Assembly: GCA_964392665.1 (NCBI GenBank)
Contig: CAYMQB010000030.1
Span: 1-36,147 of the forward strand
DNA: 36,147 nucleotides
Reading direction: 5' to 3'
Source of the DNA: CAYMQB01 sp964392665
GTDB lineage: Bacteria; Hydrothermota; E44-bin80
Under the pieces are notes generated by a model. It was not told the origin of the DNA. It did no database searches and saw only the letters and a program-made list of their open reading frames with translations. The position numbers and the translations under genes are program-made. Of the stretch, positions 1 through 9,001 are shown one piece after another. How positions within the stretch are numbered: position 1 is the first letter of the stretch; each line of letters starts with the position of its first letter.

Positions 1-155
1 TGGTATGAAAAACCTTAATTTATAATATCTTCAGGAACTTTCGATTTATCTGGGCGAGTTTGGGAATAAGAATAGAGTTCGTGACTCACTTTTAAGGTCG
101 GATGATGTATTATTTATTTAATGAATTTGAATTTACACAGAGAGAACTAATAGAT
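1..155. other. left-edge spacer, no gene seen
   Basis: This AT-rich stretch lies downstream of purD, which is transcribed toward the left edge. I see no convincing coding frame and no clear GC-rich hairpin with a T-run. The only structure is a 12-base perfect palindrome (AATAGATCTATT, 149-160) that overlaps the purD stop codon and may be chance in AT-rich DNA. Confidence 0.5.
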
Positions 156-1460
156 CTATTGTGGAGTTAATTTGCTGCCTGGGTTTTGTACTCGTTTCAA
201 GCCTTTTTTACCTATATCTCTCCTGTAGAACATATTTTCAAATGAAATTTCTCCTGCGGCTCTGTAAGTTGTTTCTATAGCCTGTGGTAAGCTTTTTCCC
301 ATACCTGTCACACTGAGCACCCTGCCACCCGATGTGAGTAGTTTTCCTTTCTCTTTCCTTGTCCCGGCGTGGAAAACAACGATATCTTCTTCCTTCTTCA
401 ATTTCTCCAATCCTACTATCTCTTTACATTTTTCGTATTTAACGGGATAACCTCCGGAGGCGAGGACGACACAAACTGCACTAGCTTCGGTCCATTTTAA
501 TTTTTCATCCTTTAAGTCACCGTTGATAGTCGCAAGTAGTGCTTCTACAAGGTCAGAATCGAGGAGTGGAAGAATTGCTTGTGTTTCGGGGTCACCAAAT
601 CTGCAGTTAAACTCCAGAACTTTTGTTCCCTGCTCTGTTACCATAAGACCGGCGTAGAGAACACCTTTGTACATAATACCTTGTTTTTTTAGTCCGTTGA
701 GCACTGGAAGAATAATTCTGTCTATTACCTTCCCTGCTTCTTCCCGATCAAGGATAGGAGCGGGTGCATATGCACCCATTCCACCGGTATTTGGTCCCTT
801 ATCATCTTCATAGATAGATTTATGGTCCTGTGATGAGATAAAGGGTAAAACACTATTCCCATCCGTTAATACAAGAAGAGAAACTTCTTCGCCCTTAAGA
901 AATTCTTCAATAACGACTGAACTGCCCGCTGAACCAAATTTTTTTTCAACCATAATATCATTGATTATCTTCTCCGCTTGTTCTCTATCATTTACTATTA
1001 TTGCACCTTTCCCGGCAGCGAGTCCGTTTGCTTTTATTACTTTTGGAAATGTCAGGTTTCTCAAATAAGATAAAGCCTTAACCGCACTTCTAAATTCCTG
1101 GAATGCCGCCTGTTTTACATGTGTTTTTTTCATCATTTCTTTGGCAAAAGCCTTGCTTCCTTCAAGCATTGCAGCGTTCTTTTTTGGACCAAATACCGTT
1201 AACTTTTGCTCGCTGAAGACATCACTTATACCTTCAACAAGAGGGACTTCGGGTCCAACGACCGTTAAACCGATTTTTTCTTTCTTCGCAAAACAAATAA
1301 GTTCTGGTATATCTTCCGCTTTAATATCAAGATTTTCGGCAATTTCTGCTGTTCCTGCATTTCCTGGTGCACAGAAAATCTCATCGACCAGAGGACTTTG
1401 AGCAATCTTCCAGACAAGTGAATGCTCTCTTCCTCCTCCACCAACGACCAATACCTTCAT
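156..1460 (-). CDS. purD: phosphoribosylamine--glycine ligase (GAR synthetase)
   Basis: PurD joins 5-phosphoribosylamine and glycine using ATP to make GAR, the second step of de novo purine synthesis in the cytosol. The 434-residue length is normal for the family. The N-terminal dinucleotide-fold motif VVGGGGREHSL, then GPEVPLVEGI, the ATP-grasp segments GPNTGGMGAYAP and the metal-binding EFNCRFGDPETQA are all present. The ATG at 1460 follows a good ribosome site (GGAGAGG, read on the minus strand). The gene is divergent from the envelope operon and has its own promoter at 1572-1600. Two other purine genes, guaA and purF, lie about 8-11 kb away on the same strand but are not contiguous with it. 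Confidence 0.97.
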   Translation of the reverse strand: MKVLVVGGGGREHSLVWKIAQSPLVDEIFCAPGNAGTAEIAENLDIKAEDIPELICFAKKEKIGLTVVGPEVPLVEGISDVFSEQKLTVFGPKKNAAMLEGSKAFAKEMMKKTHVKQAAFQEFRSAVKALSYLRNLTFPKVIKANGLAAGKGAIIVNDREQAEKIINDIMVEKKFGSAGSSVVIEEFLKGEEVSLLVLTDGNSVLPFISSQDHKSIYEDDKGPNTGGMGAYAPAPILDREEAGKVIDRIILPVLNGLKKQGIMYKGVLYAGLMVTEQGTKVLEFNCRFGDPETQAILPLLDSDLVEALLATINGDLKDEKLKWTEASAVCVVLASGGYPVKYEKCKEIVGLEKLKKEEDIVVFHAGTRKEKGKLLTSGGRVLSVTGMGKSLPQAIETTYRAAGEISFENMFYRRDIGKKGLKRVQNPGSKLTPQ

Positions 1461-1571
1461 TCTTACCTCTCCACTTGTAAGGTCTTTAAGGATTTTCTCG
1501 AAGTGTATTTCTTATCTTAGATTTCGTTTAAGTGTTACAAACAAGTGAACCCTCTTTCTTTCTGTCAACTA

Positions 1572-1600
1572 ATTGTAATCTACAACAGGCAAAAAGTCAA
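1572..1600 (-). promoter_or_regulatory. sigma-70-type promoter for purD
   Basis: Read on the minus strand there is TTGACT (1595-1600), a 17-base spacer and TACAAT (1572-1577), each one mismatch from consensus. Transcription would start near 1565, giving a leader of about 105 bases. In that leader, CACTTGT and ACAAGTG (1541-1547 and 1472-1478) could pair and close a domain ending just before the ribosome site. Confidence 0.6.
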
Positions 1601-1635
1601 GGGTTTTTGTATACTACGAGAACCTGCAAAATGAC

Positions 1636-1664
1636 TTGACAAAGCGAGAGAAAACTGCTAAATT
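1636..1664 (+). promoter_or_regulatory. sigma-70-type promoter for the 1772-8924 operon
   Basis: TTGACA (1636-1641, perfect), a 17-base spacer and TAAATT (1659-1664, four of six) face the glycosyltransferase gene. With the purD promoter it forms a divergent pair within 100 bases. The predicted leader is about 100 bases and no known riboswitch was recognised in it. Confidence 0.55.
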
Positions 1665-1771
1665 GTTTGAAAATTGCGCTTGTTGTTGTTAAGTAGGAAT
1701 CGTTACGAACATTTGGATGGACTGACGAAACCAAAAGAGAAAAATAAGATTACATTGAAAGAGGTTTAACC

Positions 1772-2722
1772 ATGTCAATCTTCACAAAAAACTATGTTGG
1801 AATAAAAAAGCGGTTTTTCAAGACTAAAATGCTTGATTTTTCGAAAACTCTCACAAGGTACAAAACCATAATAGTTCATCCAGTAATGCAACCAGGTAAG
1901 GAAATATATTGTCTTCCAGCAATTACAAGTATTGTAGATAAGAAAGGGGAAGAGAACGTTGAACTTCTTGTCGATGAAAAACTCAAGTTCTTTTTCGAAA
2001 ATTTACCCATTCGAAAGACATACTACAACGACTTTTCTTCTCCGTTTTCTTCTAACTACAAAAATTGCCGAAAGAAGCTAAAAAAGCGAAGATATGACAT
2101 TTTCCTGGAGATGAATACTTTCAACGACAACCTTCTTACGCTTTTCGCAATAATACCAATGGCGAAAATCCGTATTTGTCTGGATTGTTCGTTAGAAAAT
2201 CCGGTTTTCAATCTTGTTCTCTCTTCTATTAAGATGCATAGCGAGGTCGACCGAAATAATCTTATACTAAGACCGCTTGGCATAAAAAGACCAAAAAAAC
2301 GGATAAAATGGGATACCAATGTGGAAATAAAGCCCGAAAAGAAAAAAATAGGTATTTCTCTTGAAAACGATAGACTTGCTGTTAGGCTTTTCTCGTTCCT
2401 TGAAAAAAAAGGCTTAAATCCTATGCTGTTTGTTAATGATACTAAAAAGATGTTGAAGATAAAAGGCAAAATCCGCGGTGAATGCTTGTCTTTATATCCC
2501 CTTGGGAAAACATATGCTAAATGTGCTTCTTGTGAAGTATTGATAACATCTCTAAATTCTTTACTGTCTATTGCAATTCTACAAAAAAAGAGAACGTTTC
2601 TTATGCTAAAAAAGGGAGAAAAAATCGGGATAGAGGGAACGAAAAAACTCAAAATTCTACAATCCGACGGGGATTCCAGGTCTCTTCTAAAAAACGTTGA
2701 TAATTTTATAAAAACCAAATAA
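1772..2722 (+). CDS. divergent GT9 (heptosyltransferase-like) glycosyltransferase
   Basis: This 316-residue Lys-rich cytosolic protein has no signal peptide. The N-terminal pattern IIVHPVMQPGKEIYCLPAI resembles the GT9/ADP-heptose transferase start, where a strand is followed by a Gly-containing turn and a helix. A second half beginning near residue 190 (KKKIGISLEND) resembles the nucleotide-sugar domain, and a late segment with ASCEVLITSLNSLLSIA resembles the GT9 stretch in which a conserved Ser/Asp precedes a helix. Similarity is weak and the usual acceptor and donor residues cannot be assigned. The next gene begins on its last base (TAATG) and encodes an MsbA-like exporter, which supports a role in glycolipid or LPS core assembly. 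The start is fixed by AGAGGT six bases upstream of the ATG. Confidence 0.5.
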   Translation: MSIFTKNYVGIKKRFFKTKMLDFSKTLTRYKTIIVHPVMQPGKEIYCLPAITSIVDKKGEENVELLVDEKLKFFFENLPIRKTYYNDFSSPFSSNYKNCRKKLKKRRYDIFLEMNTFNDNLLTLFAIIPMAKIRICLDCSLENPVFNLVLSSIKMHSEVDRNNLILRPLGIKRPKKRIKWDTNVEIKPEKKKIGISLENDRLAVRLFSFLEKKGLNPMLFVNDTKKMLKIKGKIRGECLSLYPLGKTYAKCASCEVLITSLNSLLSIAILQKKRTFLMLKKGEKIGIEGTKKLKILQSDGDSRSLLKNVDNFIKTK

Positions 2723-4536
2723 TGTATCTCAGGCTTCTTTTATATATTAAACCATACAGAGCATTTTTTACGATATCGTTCGTAACGATGATTTTTTTTG
2801 CACTTATGAGCGGATTTTCTCTTGGAATGATATCTCCACTTGTAATAACGATTTTTAAAAGAGATGCAAATACACTTTCACTTCTTGGTTCGAGTAATAT
2901 AAAGATTTTTAAGATTATAGATGCATGGTTATTCTCTTCTGCACCTCTTATTACCTTGAAACGACTTTCGATTATTATAGTGTGTATTTTTTTCCTTAAG
3001 GCGATTTTTCAATATCTACATACATATTTCAACTGCCGTGTTGAGCAAGGAGTTATTAAAGATATACGCAATCATCTCTACAGACACATAAATTCACTGT
3101 CTCTCATGTTTTTTAACAAAAACAGCACAGGCAATCTTTCTTCCATCATCACAAACGATGTTGAAATCGTCAGGGAATCTGTTTCCAAAGGATTCATTGA
3201 GATTCTCAGGGAAAGTTGCCTTGCGGTGATTTACACAATTCTGGTGATATGGGCAAGCTGGCGGCTCGCAGTTCTTTCGATTATATTAGTACCAATTTCA
3301 ATTTTTCTTATTGCTAAAGCTGGCAAAAGACTCCGGAGACGAGGGACTAATATACAGGAACGTATGGCAGATATGATGATGACATTTACTGAAACAATTT
3401 CTGGAATACGCATTGTTAAGGCTTTTGCAATGGAACATTTCGAGCTTAAGAAATTTTTTGCTAATACCCTTAATTACCTAAAAACTGTCATCCGATTCGA
3501 ATCTTTAAAACTATTAATCGGACCTTTAACGGAATTTTTGGGTGCAATAGCTGCAAGCGTGATACTGCTTTATGGTGGTTATTTAATCCTAATTGTACAC
3601 TCACTTTCACCTGATAGATTTTTCGTTTTTCTCGCGGCTTCTCTTTCCTTGATGCAACCAATAAAACGTGTGGGTGAAGCTAACAGCAAGATACAACGAG
3701 CTTTGGGGGCTGCAAAGAGGATATTTGAGGTATTGGACATAAGAGAAAAAATAAGCGAAACACGGGATGCGATCACATTTTCTGGCATAAATAAGTCGAT
3801 AAAATTTCGCAACGTTTCGTTTCTTTATTCGAATGGAAACTATGTTCTTAAAAATGTGAATCTTGAGATAAAAACAGGTGATATTGCGGCAATTGTTGGT
3901 CCTTCGGGTGCCGGGAAATCGACGCTAATAAATCTTATTCTTAGATTTTTTGACCCTACATCGGGCGATATAGAGGTTGATGGAATCAATATAAAGAAAT
4001 TTACAATTAGAAGCCTGAGAGAGGCAATAGGACTTGTTACGCAGGAAACGGTTCTTTTTAATGATACAGTTTTCAACAACATTGCTTATGGAAGAAAAGG
4101 AGTGGGAAAGGAGTTAGTAATCAAAGTTGCAAAAGCTGCAAATGCACATTTGTTCATAGAAAAGCTTAATTTTGGATACGACACGGTAATCGGGGAAAGA
4201 GGGACTTCGCTTTCAGGAGGAGAAAAACAGCGCATTGCAATAGCACGTGCTCTTCTTAAGGATCCTCCAATTCTCATTCTTGATGAAGCAACTTCTGCTC
4301 TCGATGCGGAATCGCAGTCACAGGTTCAGGAAGCAACTAAGAAATTAATGGAAGGAAGAACAACTATTGTAATTGCTCATAGATTGTCCACAATAAGAGA
4401 TGCGAATCTTATTTATGTTTTGGAGGGCGGGACAATCCAGGATTTTGGAAAACACTCGGAACTGCTAAAAAAGGACGGTATATACAGAAAATTATACAGC
4501 CACATAATAAAAGAGGCAAAAAGTGTTGCAAGATAG
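2722..4536 (+). CDS. MsbA-like lipid ABC exporter (fused membrane and ATPase domains)
   Basis: This 604-residue half-transporter has an N-terminal six-helix type IV ABC exporter domain (about 1-330) and a C-terminal ATPase. The ATPase shows Walker A GPSGAGKST near residue 393, the signature LSGGEKQ near 497, Walker B ILILDEATSALD just after, and a switch histidine in VIAHRLST. Length and order match MsbA, which flips lipid A or LPS core across the inner membrane as a homodimer; multidrug or peptide export in the same subfamily cannot be excluded. Start and stop are coupled to the upstream glycosyltransferase (TAATG) and overlap the downstream GGDEF gene by 14 bases, so translation of all three is probably linked. 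Confidence 0.85.
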   Translation: MYLRLLLYIKPYRAFFTISFVTMIFFALMSGFSLGMISPLVITIFKRDANTLSLLGSSNIKIFKIIDAWLFSSAPLITLKRLSIIIVCIFFLKAIFQYLHTYFNCRVEQGVIKDIRNHLYRHINSLSLMFFNKNSTGNLSSIITNDVEIVRESVSKGFIEILRESCLAVIYTILVIWASWRLAVLSIILVPISIFLIAKAGKRLRRRGTNIQERMADMMMTFTETISGIRIVKAFAMEHFELKKFFANTLNYLKTVIRFESLKLLIGPLTEFLGAIAASVILLYGGYLILIVHSLSPDRFFVFLAASLSLMQPIKRVGEANSKIQRALGAAKRIFEVLDIREKISETRDAITFSGINKSIKFRNVSFLYSNGNYVLKNVNLEIKTGDIAAIVGPSGAGKSTLINLILRFFDPTSGDIEVDGINIKKFTIRSLREAIGLVTQETVLFNDTVFNNIAYGRKGVGKELVIKVAKAANAHLFIEKLNFGYDTVIGERGTSLSGGEKQRIAIARALLKDPPILILDEATSALDAESQSQVQEATKKLMEGRTTIVIAHRLSTIRDANLIYVLEGGTIQDFGKHSELLKKDGIYRKLYSHIIKEAKSVAR

Positions 4537-6106
4537 CAAGGAACTTAAAGAGAATCTTTCGCTTTCGAGAAAAGAAATTATTCTTTTTCAGAAACTGCTT
4601 GAAGCTATCTATCATAAACTGGACATAGAAGAAATACTTGCAGTTTTAGCAGAGCATATACAGAAAATACTTAACTTCAGTACGGTGCTTATCAGCATTT
4701 ACGATGAAAAAGAAAAAGTCTTCGAAAGAAAGGCTCAAGCAGGAATCCCCGAAAAAATCTTTGAACAACTAAGAGAACAAAAGGTTCCATTCAAAAAGCT
4801 AAATATGCTACTCATTCCAAAATTTCGGAAGGGAAATTCTTACTATGTCTCGCATTCTCAATTTAAAGGTAACAGCGATTTCATGAAATACATTGAAAAA
4901 TATGGCAAGAGGATTAACAGGAAGCGCCAGGGAAAACAGGGAAGATGGAATCCAAGCGATGTTTTTCTCACTCCAATAAAAACTAAGAAAGGTAAATTTC
5001 TCGGTATGGTTTCTGTTGATAACCCAGTCGGTCAAAAGCTACCATCAAAGAAAACTATTTCACTAATGGATACCTTTTCAACTTACGCTTCGATCGTCAT
5101 AGAAAATAACTGGCTTCTAAAGCAAGAAATGAAAACAGTTAAAAAACTTAATTCGATACATAATATATCAAAAATCATAGGACAGATATTCGACCTTAAA
5201 ACACTTTACAAGGAAACAATCCATATAATAAGAGAGAATTTTGGCTATTTGAACATATCGATTTTCGAAATCAAAGACAAAGGAAGAGCGGTTTTGAGGT
5301 CATACAGTGGATACAAAGATGTTAACATTAGAAAAATCGCAAAAAACCTAAACAATACTGAGTTTGCCGGTAAGGTTTTGCAAACTTTCGAACCGATGTT
5401 AATTCCCAATGTTCAGCGGGAAGCATCGTATGTTGGGGATAAATCGACTCCAAAATCCGAAGCCATCATTCCACTCATCGTCAAAAACGAAATAATCGGA
5501 ATTCTGGATGTCGAAACCAATGGTGCTTTTTCTATTACATCCGAAGATCTCTATACACTTACACTTCTTGGTGAATATATTGCAATGTCAATAGATAATG
5601 CTCATCTTTACAGAGAAATAAGAAGACTTGCAGTTAAGGATGAAATGACAGGAACTTTCAATTATAGATATTTTAAAGAAATGCTAAACAGGGAAATAAA
5701 ACAACGGGAAAAAAGTAGAGAATCTTTCTCGCTTCTTATGATAGACATAGATAGGTTTAAGCAATTGAATGATACATACGGACACTTAAAGGGAGACAAA
5801 GTTCTAAAGAAGGTTAGCAGGATTATCAAAGGAACGGTCCGGAAGAAAGATATCGTTACAAGATATGGAGGAGATGAATTCGTAATTGTAATATGGGGTG
5901 TCGGAAAAGATGCGGCAAGAATGCTTGGGGAGAGAATAAGAAAATCGGTAAAAAGAGAACTAAATAAGTTTTCTTTCCCGTTAACTCTGAGTATTGGAGT
6001 GTCCACCTATCCTGAGGACGGTAAAAAAGTAGGTATATTGCTTGATAAGGTTGACAAAGCTCTTTACAGGGCAAAAACTGGAGGTAGAGATAGGACAAGT
6101 ATTTAA
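4523..6106 (+). CDS. GAF-GAF-GGDEF diguanylate cyclase
   Basis: This 527-residue soluble protein has two GAF-like sensor regions (about 25-195 and 215-365) followed by a GGDEF domain. The catalytic GGDEF motif is intact at residues 449-453, and an RxxD inhibitory site (R440-D443) lies exactly five residues before it, so it is probably an active cyclase making c-di-GMP with product feedback. There are no membrane helices, so the signal is likely cytosolic. The gene starts with GTG inside the end of the ABC exporter gene, after an AAGAGG site. Its last 65 bases overlap the assigned start of the histidine kinase gene. The position suggests c-di-GMP output linked to envelope signalling. Confidence 0.88.
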   Translation: MLQDSKELKENLSLSRKEIILFQKLLEAIYHKLDIEEILAVLAEHIQKILNFSTVLISIYDEKEKVFERKAQAGIPEKIFEQLREQKVPFKKLNMLLIPKFRKGNSYYVSHSQFKGNSDFMKYIEKYGKRINRKRQGKQGRWNPSDVFLTPIKTKKGKFLGMVSVDNPVGQKLPSKKTISLMDTFSTYASIVIENNWLLKQEMKTVKKLNSIHNISKIIGQIFDLKTLYKETIHIIRENFGYLNISIFEIKDKGRAVLRSYSGYKDVNIRKIAKNLNNTEFAGKVLQTFEPMLIPNVQREASYVGDKSTPKSEAIIPLIVKNEIIGILDVETNGAFSITSEDLYTLTLLGEYIAMSIDNAHLYREIRRLAVKDEMTGTFNYRYFKEMLNREIKQREKSRESFSLLMIDIDRFKQLNDTYGHLKGDKVLKKVSRIIKGTVRKKDIVTRYGGDEFVIVIWGVGKDAARMLGERIRKSVKRELNKFSFPLTLSIGVSTYPEDGKKVGILLDKVDKALYRAKTGGRDRTSI

Positions 6107-7352
6107 CTTCTGGAAAAAAGGTGTTCATTTACCAGGGACTCTTGTTGGATATCTGTTTCTGGGTTTCATAGCCATAATCCTCGGATTATTTCTGTACTTC
6201 CAAACTCTCGTCAGTGAAGTAAGGGATTCGACAAAAATTACATCTAAAATCTTTGCGGAATTTTTAAAAACGAGCACAACCGCTTATGGTGTTTATCCAA
6301 CACCAAACCCTGAAATGGAAATAATCTTCAAAGAAGTTATAAAAAATATCGACTTCCCTGTTGTCATAACAGACCAGAATGGCATACCCAGAGCATGGCG
6401 TAATGTGAATATTGACGCATCTTCGATCTCGAATGAAATTTTGCAAAGTATCGATCCGCAAAATCCGCCGGAAGGGCCTATAAAAAGATTGCTGGACATA
6501 ACAAAGAAACTCGATAAGGAAAATTCTCCGATTCCTATGTTATATGCAGGCGAAGTGAAACTTGGAGTTGTTCATTATGGAGAAACCGCTCTGGTGAAAC
6601 AACTTAAATGGTTTCCGGTAATAATATCGGGTGTAATAATAATTTTCCTCGTAGTTGGTTTTCTGGGTTTTAGCATAGCCAGGAAAAGCGACGAAGAACA
6701 TATCTGGGTTGGTCTGGCAAAGGAAACCGCTCATCAACTGGGTACCCCCTTAAGCTCTCTGATGGGTTGGACTGAAATACTCAGGAAGGGAAAACAAAAA
6801 AATATAATAGAAGGACTTGAAAACGATATTGCACGTCTTCAAAAAGTTGCAAACAGATTTAGCAGTATAGGGCAACTCCCTAAGTTGGAACCAGGAAAGA
6901 TAAACTATGTTATAAAAGACTCTGTGGACTATCTCAGGAGCAAATTACCTTCAATTGGGCATAAAATTTCAATAAAAGAGGAATACAATGCTACATATTC
7001 GGTTGATTTTGATTTCGACCTATTTTCCTGGGTAATCGAGAATATTGTGAAGAATGCAATAGATGCAATAGAGAAGAAGAATGGTATTATTGAAATAGAA
7101 ACAAAGAACTCAACCAATTCCAGGTATGTCGAGATAAGGATTCGCGATAATGGAAGAGGAATCCTCAAGCAAGAAACTAGAAGGATATTCGAAGCCGGTC
7201 ATACTTCGAAGGAATTCGGTTGGGGATTGGGCCTTGCAATTACGCGAAGGATAGTCGAAGAATATCACAATGGTAGAATTCTCTTGGAAAGTACGGAAAA
7301 GGGGAAAGGTTCTACTTTCCTGATATACATTCCGGTTGCAAAAGAGAAATAA
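6042..7352 (+). CDS. membrane sensor histidine kinase (PorY/FCB-type)
   Basis: This 436-residue kinase has membrane helices at about 32-54 and 189-213 with a sensor region of about 135 residues between them. The H-box KETAHQLGTPLSS has phospho-acceptor H231, and the ATPase domain has IENIVKNAID, RDNGRGI and the G-box WGLGLAITRR. The AHQLGTPLSSLMGW form is typical of Bacteroidetes-type kinases. The kinase is followed after 18 bases by the PorX-like regulator, so they are a likely cognate pair. The start is uncertain: TTG at 6042 is preceded seven bases earlier by AAGTAGGT and overlaps the upstream gene by 65 bases; no ATG or GTG lies before the first membrane helix, and a GGAGGT at 6081 has no standard in-frame start after it. 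Confidence 0.85.
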   Translation: MIRLTKLFTGQKLEVEIGQVFNFWKKGVHLPGTLVGYLFLGFIAIILGLFLYFQTLVSEVRDSTKITSKIFAEFLKTSTTAYGVYPTPNPEMEIIFKEVIKNIDFPVVITDQNGIPRAWRNVNIDASSISNEILQSIDPQNPPEGPIKRLLDITKKLDKENSPIPMLYAGEVKLGVVHYGETALVKQLKWFPVIISGVIIIFLVVGFLGFSIARKSDEEHIWVGLAKETAHQLGTPLSSLMGWTEILRKGKQKNIIEGLENDIARLQKVANRFSSIGQLPKLEPGKINYVIKDSVDYLRSKLPSIGHKISIKEEYNATYSVDFDFDLFSWVIENIVKNAIDAIEKKNGIIEIETKNSTNSRYVEIRIRDNGRGILKQETRRIFEAGHTSKEFGWGLGLAITRRIVEEYHNGRILLESTEKGKGSTFLIYIPVAKEK

Positions 7353-7370
7353 GCAGAGAAAGGAGAAAGC

Positions 7371-8924
7371 TTGAAGAAAAAAATACTCTGGGTGGACGAC
7401 GAAATAGCAAGTCTCTTGTCCCAGGTAACAATACTCCAGAATTATGGTTACAGCGTAACAGAAGCAATGAGTGGACACGATGCACTCGCTTTGCTGGAAA
7501 AAGGGAATTATGAACTCATTCTTTTGGATGAGCAAATGCCGGGCATAGACGGGATGGAGACATTCAGAAGGATACGCGCTCAACATCCACATCTTCCCGT
7601 CGTAATGGTTACAAAAAGTGAGGATATCGGCCTTGTAGATGAAGCTTATGGTCATGCAATGAACGATTTTTTAATCAAGCCAATAAATCCGAAACAGCTA
7701 TTGGCAACCGTGAAAAGAGTGATAGATAAACAATCCATAATTAACGTGAAACTTGCCGAAGAATATGCTAAAGAAATGCAGTCATTAAGTGGAGACAAAT
7801 TGATAGGCACTAACTGGAGAAGTTGGCTGGAAATACACAAAAAACTTAGCAAATGGGATAGTGTTTTTCAGGACTTAAATGACAAAAACATCAAGCAGAC
7901 CCACCGGGATACAAGGAAATCATTCAATGTACAGTTCTCTAAATATATTGACAATAATTATTCAAAATGGTTATCCGATGAAAAAGAAAGACCCGTTCTT
8001 TCAGTTGACATTATGAAAAAGTATGTTTTTCCTCTCATAAAAAAGGGGGAAAATGTTGTTTTCATATTACTGGACAGCATGAGACTTGGCCAATGGCTTG
8101 CATTGCAAAAGGCAGTTCAAGATTACTACAGTGTCGAAGACCACACTTACTTTTCCATACTTCCAACAGCTACACCATATTCGAGAAATGCTATTTTTAG
8201 CGGTTTATTCCCTTCGGATATGGCAAGATTCTACCCGGAATACTGGAAACGATGGAGCGAAGGCAGTCAAAATAAATTCGAGAAAGAATTCTTGAGCGAA
8301 CAGTTGAAAAGGGAGGGTATTAGGATTTCAAGCCCGCTTCAGTATGTAAAAATACTTAATTCATCCGCGTCAAGCAGACTTCCTCACATTGTAAAAGATT
8401 GGTACAATATCCCTTTAGCCGCCATAGTAGTTAATTTCATAGATATCTTGCTTCACAGCAGATCTGATTCAGATATCATAAAGGAGATGACATATGATTT
8501 CGATAGTCTCAGGTCTCTAACTGTTACATGGTTCTTAAATTCGTTTATTTTCGAAGCGATGAGAATCATGGCTGGTTACAACATTACCATAGTTATAACA
8601 TCCGATCATGGTGCCATTATGGTTGAAAACGGCGCCCCGATAACAGCGGGGCAGGACGTATCTGTAAACCTCAGATACAAGTATGGAACCACACTCAAGT
8701 GCAGCCCAAAGCAAGCACTTATTATATCCGACCCGGAAAAATTCAAACTACCACAGGAAAATGTCCAGAAGAAGTATGCAATAGCAAAGGAGGACTACTT
8801 TTTTGTTTATCCAACACACCTTCATCAATACGAAAAAAGATATAAAGGCACATTCCAGCATGGGGGCATATCACTGGAGGAAATGATATTACCCCTTGCT
8901 ATACTCACCCCTCATAAAAAGTGA
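7371..8924 (+). CDS. porX: PorX-like response regulator with PglZ effector domain
   Basis: This 517-residue protein has a receiver domain (1-118) with acidic pair D9-D10, phospho-acceptor D53 in LLLDEQMPG, T81 and K103. A helical linker follows, then a PglZ (alkaline-phosphatase superfamily) domain from about 225 with D235, the nucleophile region PTATPYSRNAIFSG, TSDHG at 411-415 and QHGG near 496. This architecture is that of PorX, which in Bacteroidetes acts with kinase PorY and a sigma factor to control the type IX secretion system; PorX has been reported to be a zinc-dependent phosphodiesterase. The metal and Thr residues look intact, so it is probably active. The TTG start at 7371 follows AAAGGAG. 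No type IX secretion genes are in the window. Confidence 0.8.
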   Translation: MKKKILWVDDEIASLLSQVTILQNYGYSVTEAMSGHDALALLEKGNYELILLDEQMPGIDGMETFRRIRAQHPHLPVVMVTKSEDIGLVDEAYGHAMNDFLIKPINPKQLLATVKRVIDKQSIINVKLAEEYAKEMQSLSGDKLIGTNWRSWLEIHKKLSKWDSVFQDLNDKNIKQTHRDTRKSFNVQFSKYIDNNYSKWLSDEKERPVLSVDIMKKYVFPLIKKGENVVFILLDSMRLGQWLALQKAVQDYYSVEDHTYFSILPTATPYSRNAIFSGLFPSDMARFYPEYWKRWSEGSQNKFEKEFLSEQLKREGIRISSPLQYVKILNSSASSRLPHIVKDWYNIPLAAIVVNFIDILLHSRSDSDIIKEMTYDFDSLRSLTVTWFLNSFIFEAMRIMAGYNITIVITSDHGAIMVENGAPITAGQDVSVNLRYKYGTTLKCSPKQALIISDPEKFKLPQENVQKKYAIAKEDYFFVYPTHLHQYEKRYKGTFQHGGISLEEMILPLAILTPHKK

Positions 8925-8938
8925 AATTCTTATTTCAC
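8915..8938 (-). terminator. weak intrinsic terminator for guaA
   Basis: Read on the minus strand, GTGAAAT and ATTTCAC form a 7-bp stem with a 4-base loop (8921-8938), followed by TTTTTA. The stem is AT-rich, so termination may be inefficient. It overlaps the porX stop codon, and the two genes converge here. Confidence 0.4.
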
Positions 8939-9001
8939 AAGAAATACCAAGCACCCTTAAAAAATAAAAAATAGGGACAGCGACCATTTTTCTACATTTC
9001 T

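Noticed and set aside
2056..2718. Long open frame (220 codons) antisense to the GT9-like gene
   Set aside because: It mirrors the sense gene, has Phe/Ile/Ser-rich low-complexity composition, no ribosome site and no family resemblance; the sense strand has the operon context and start signals.
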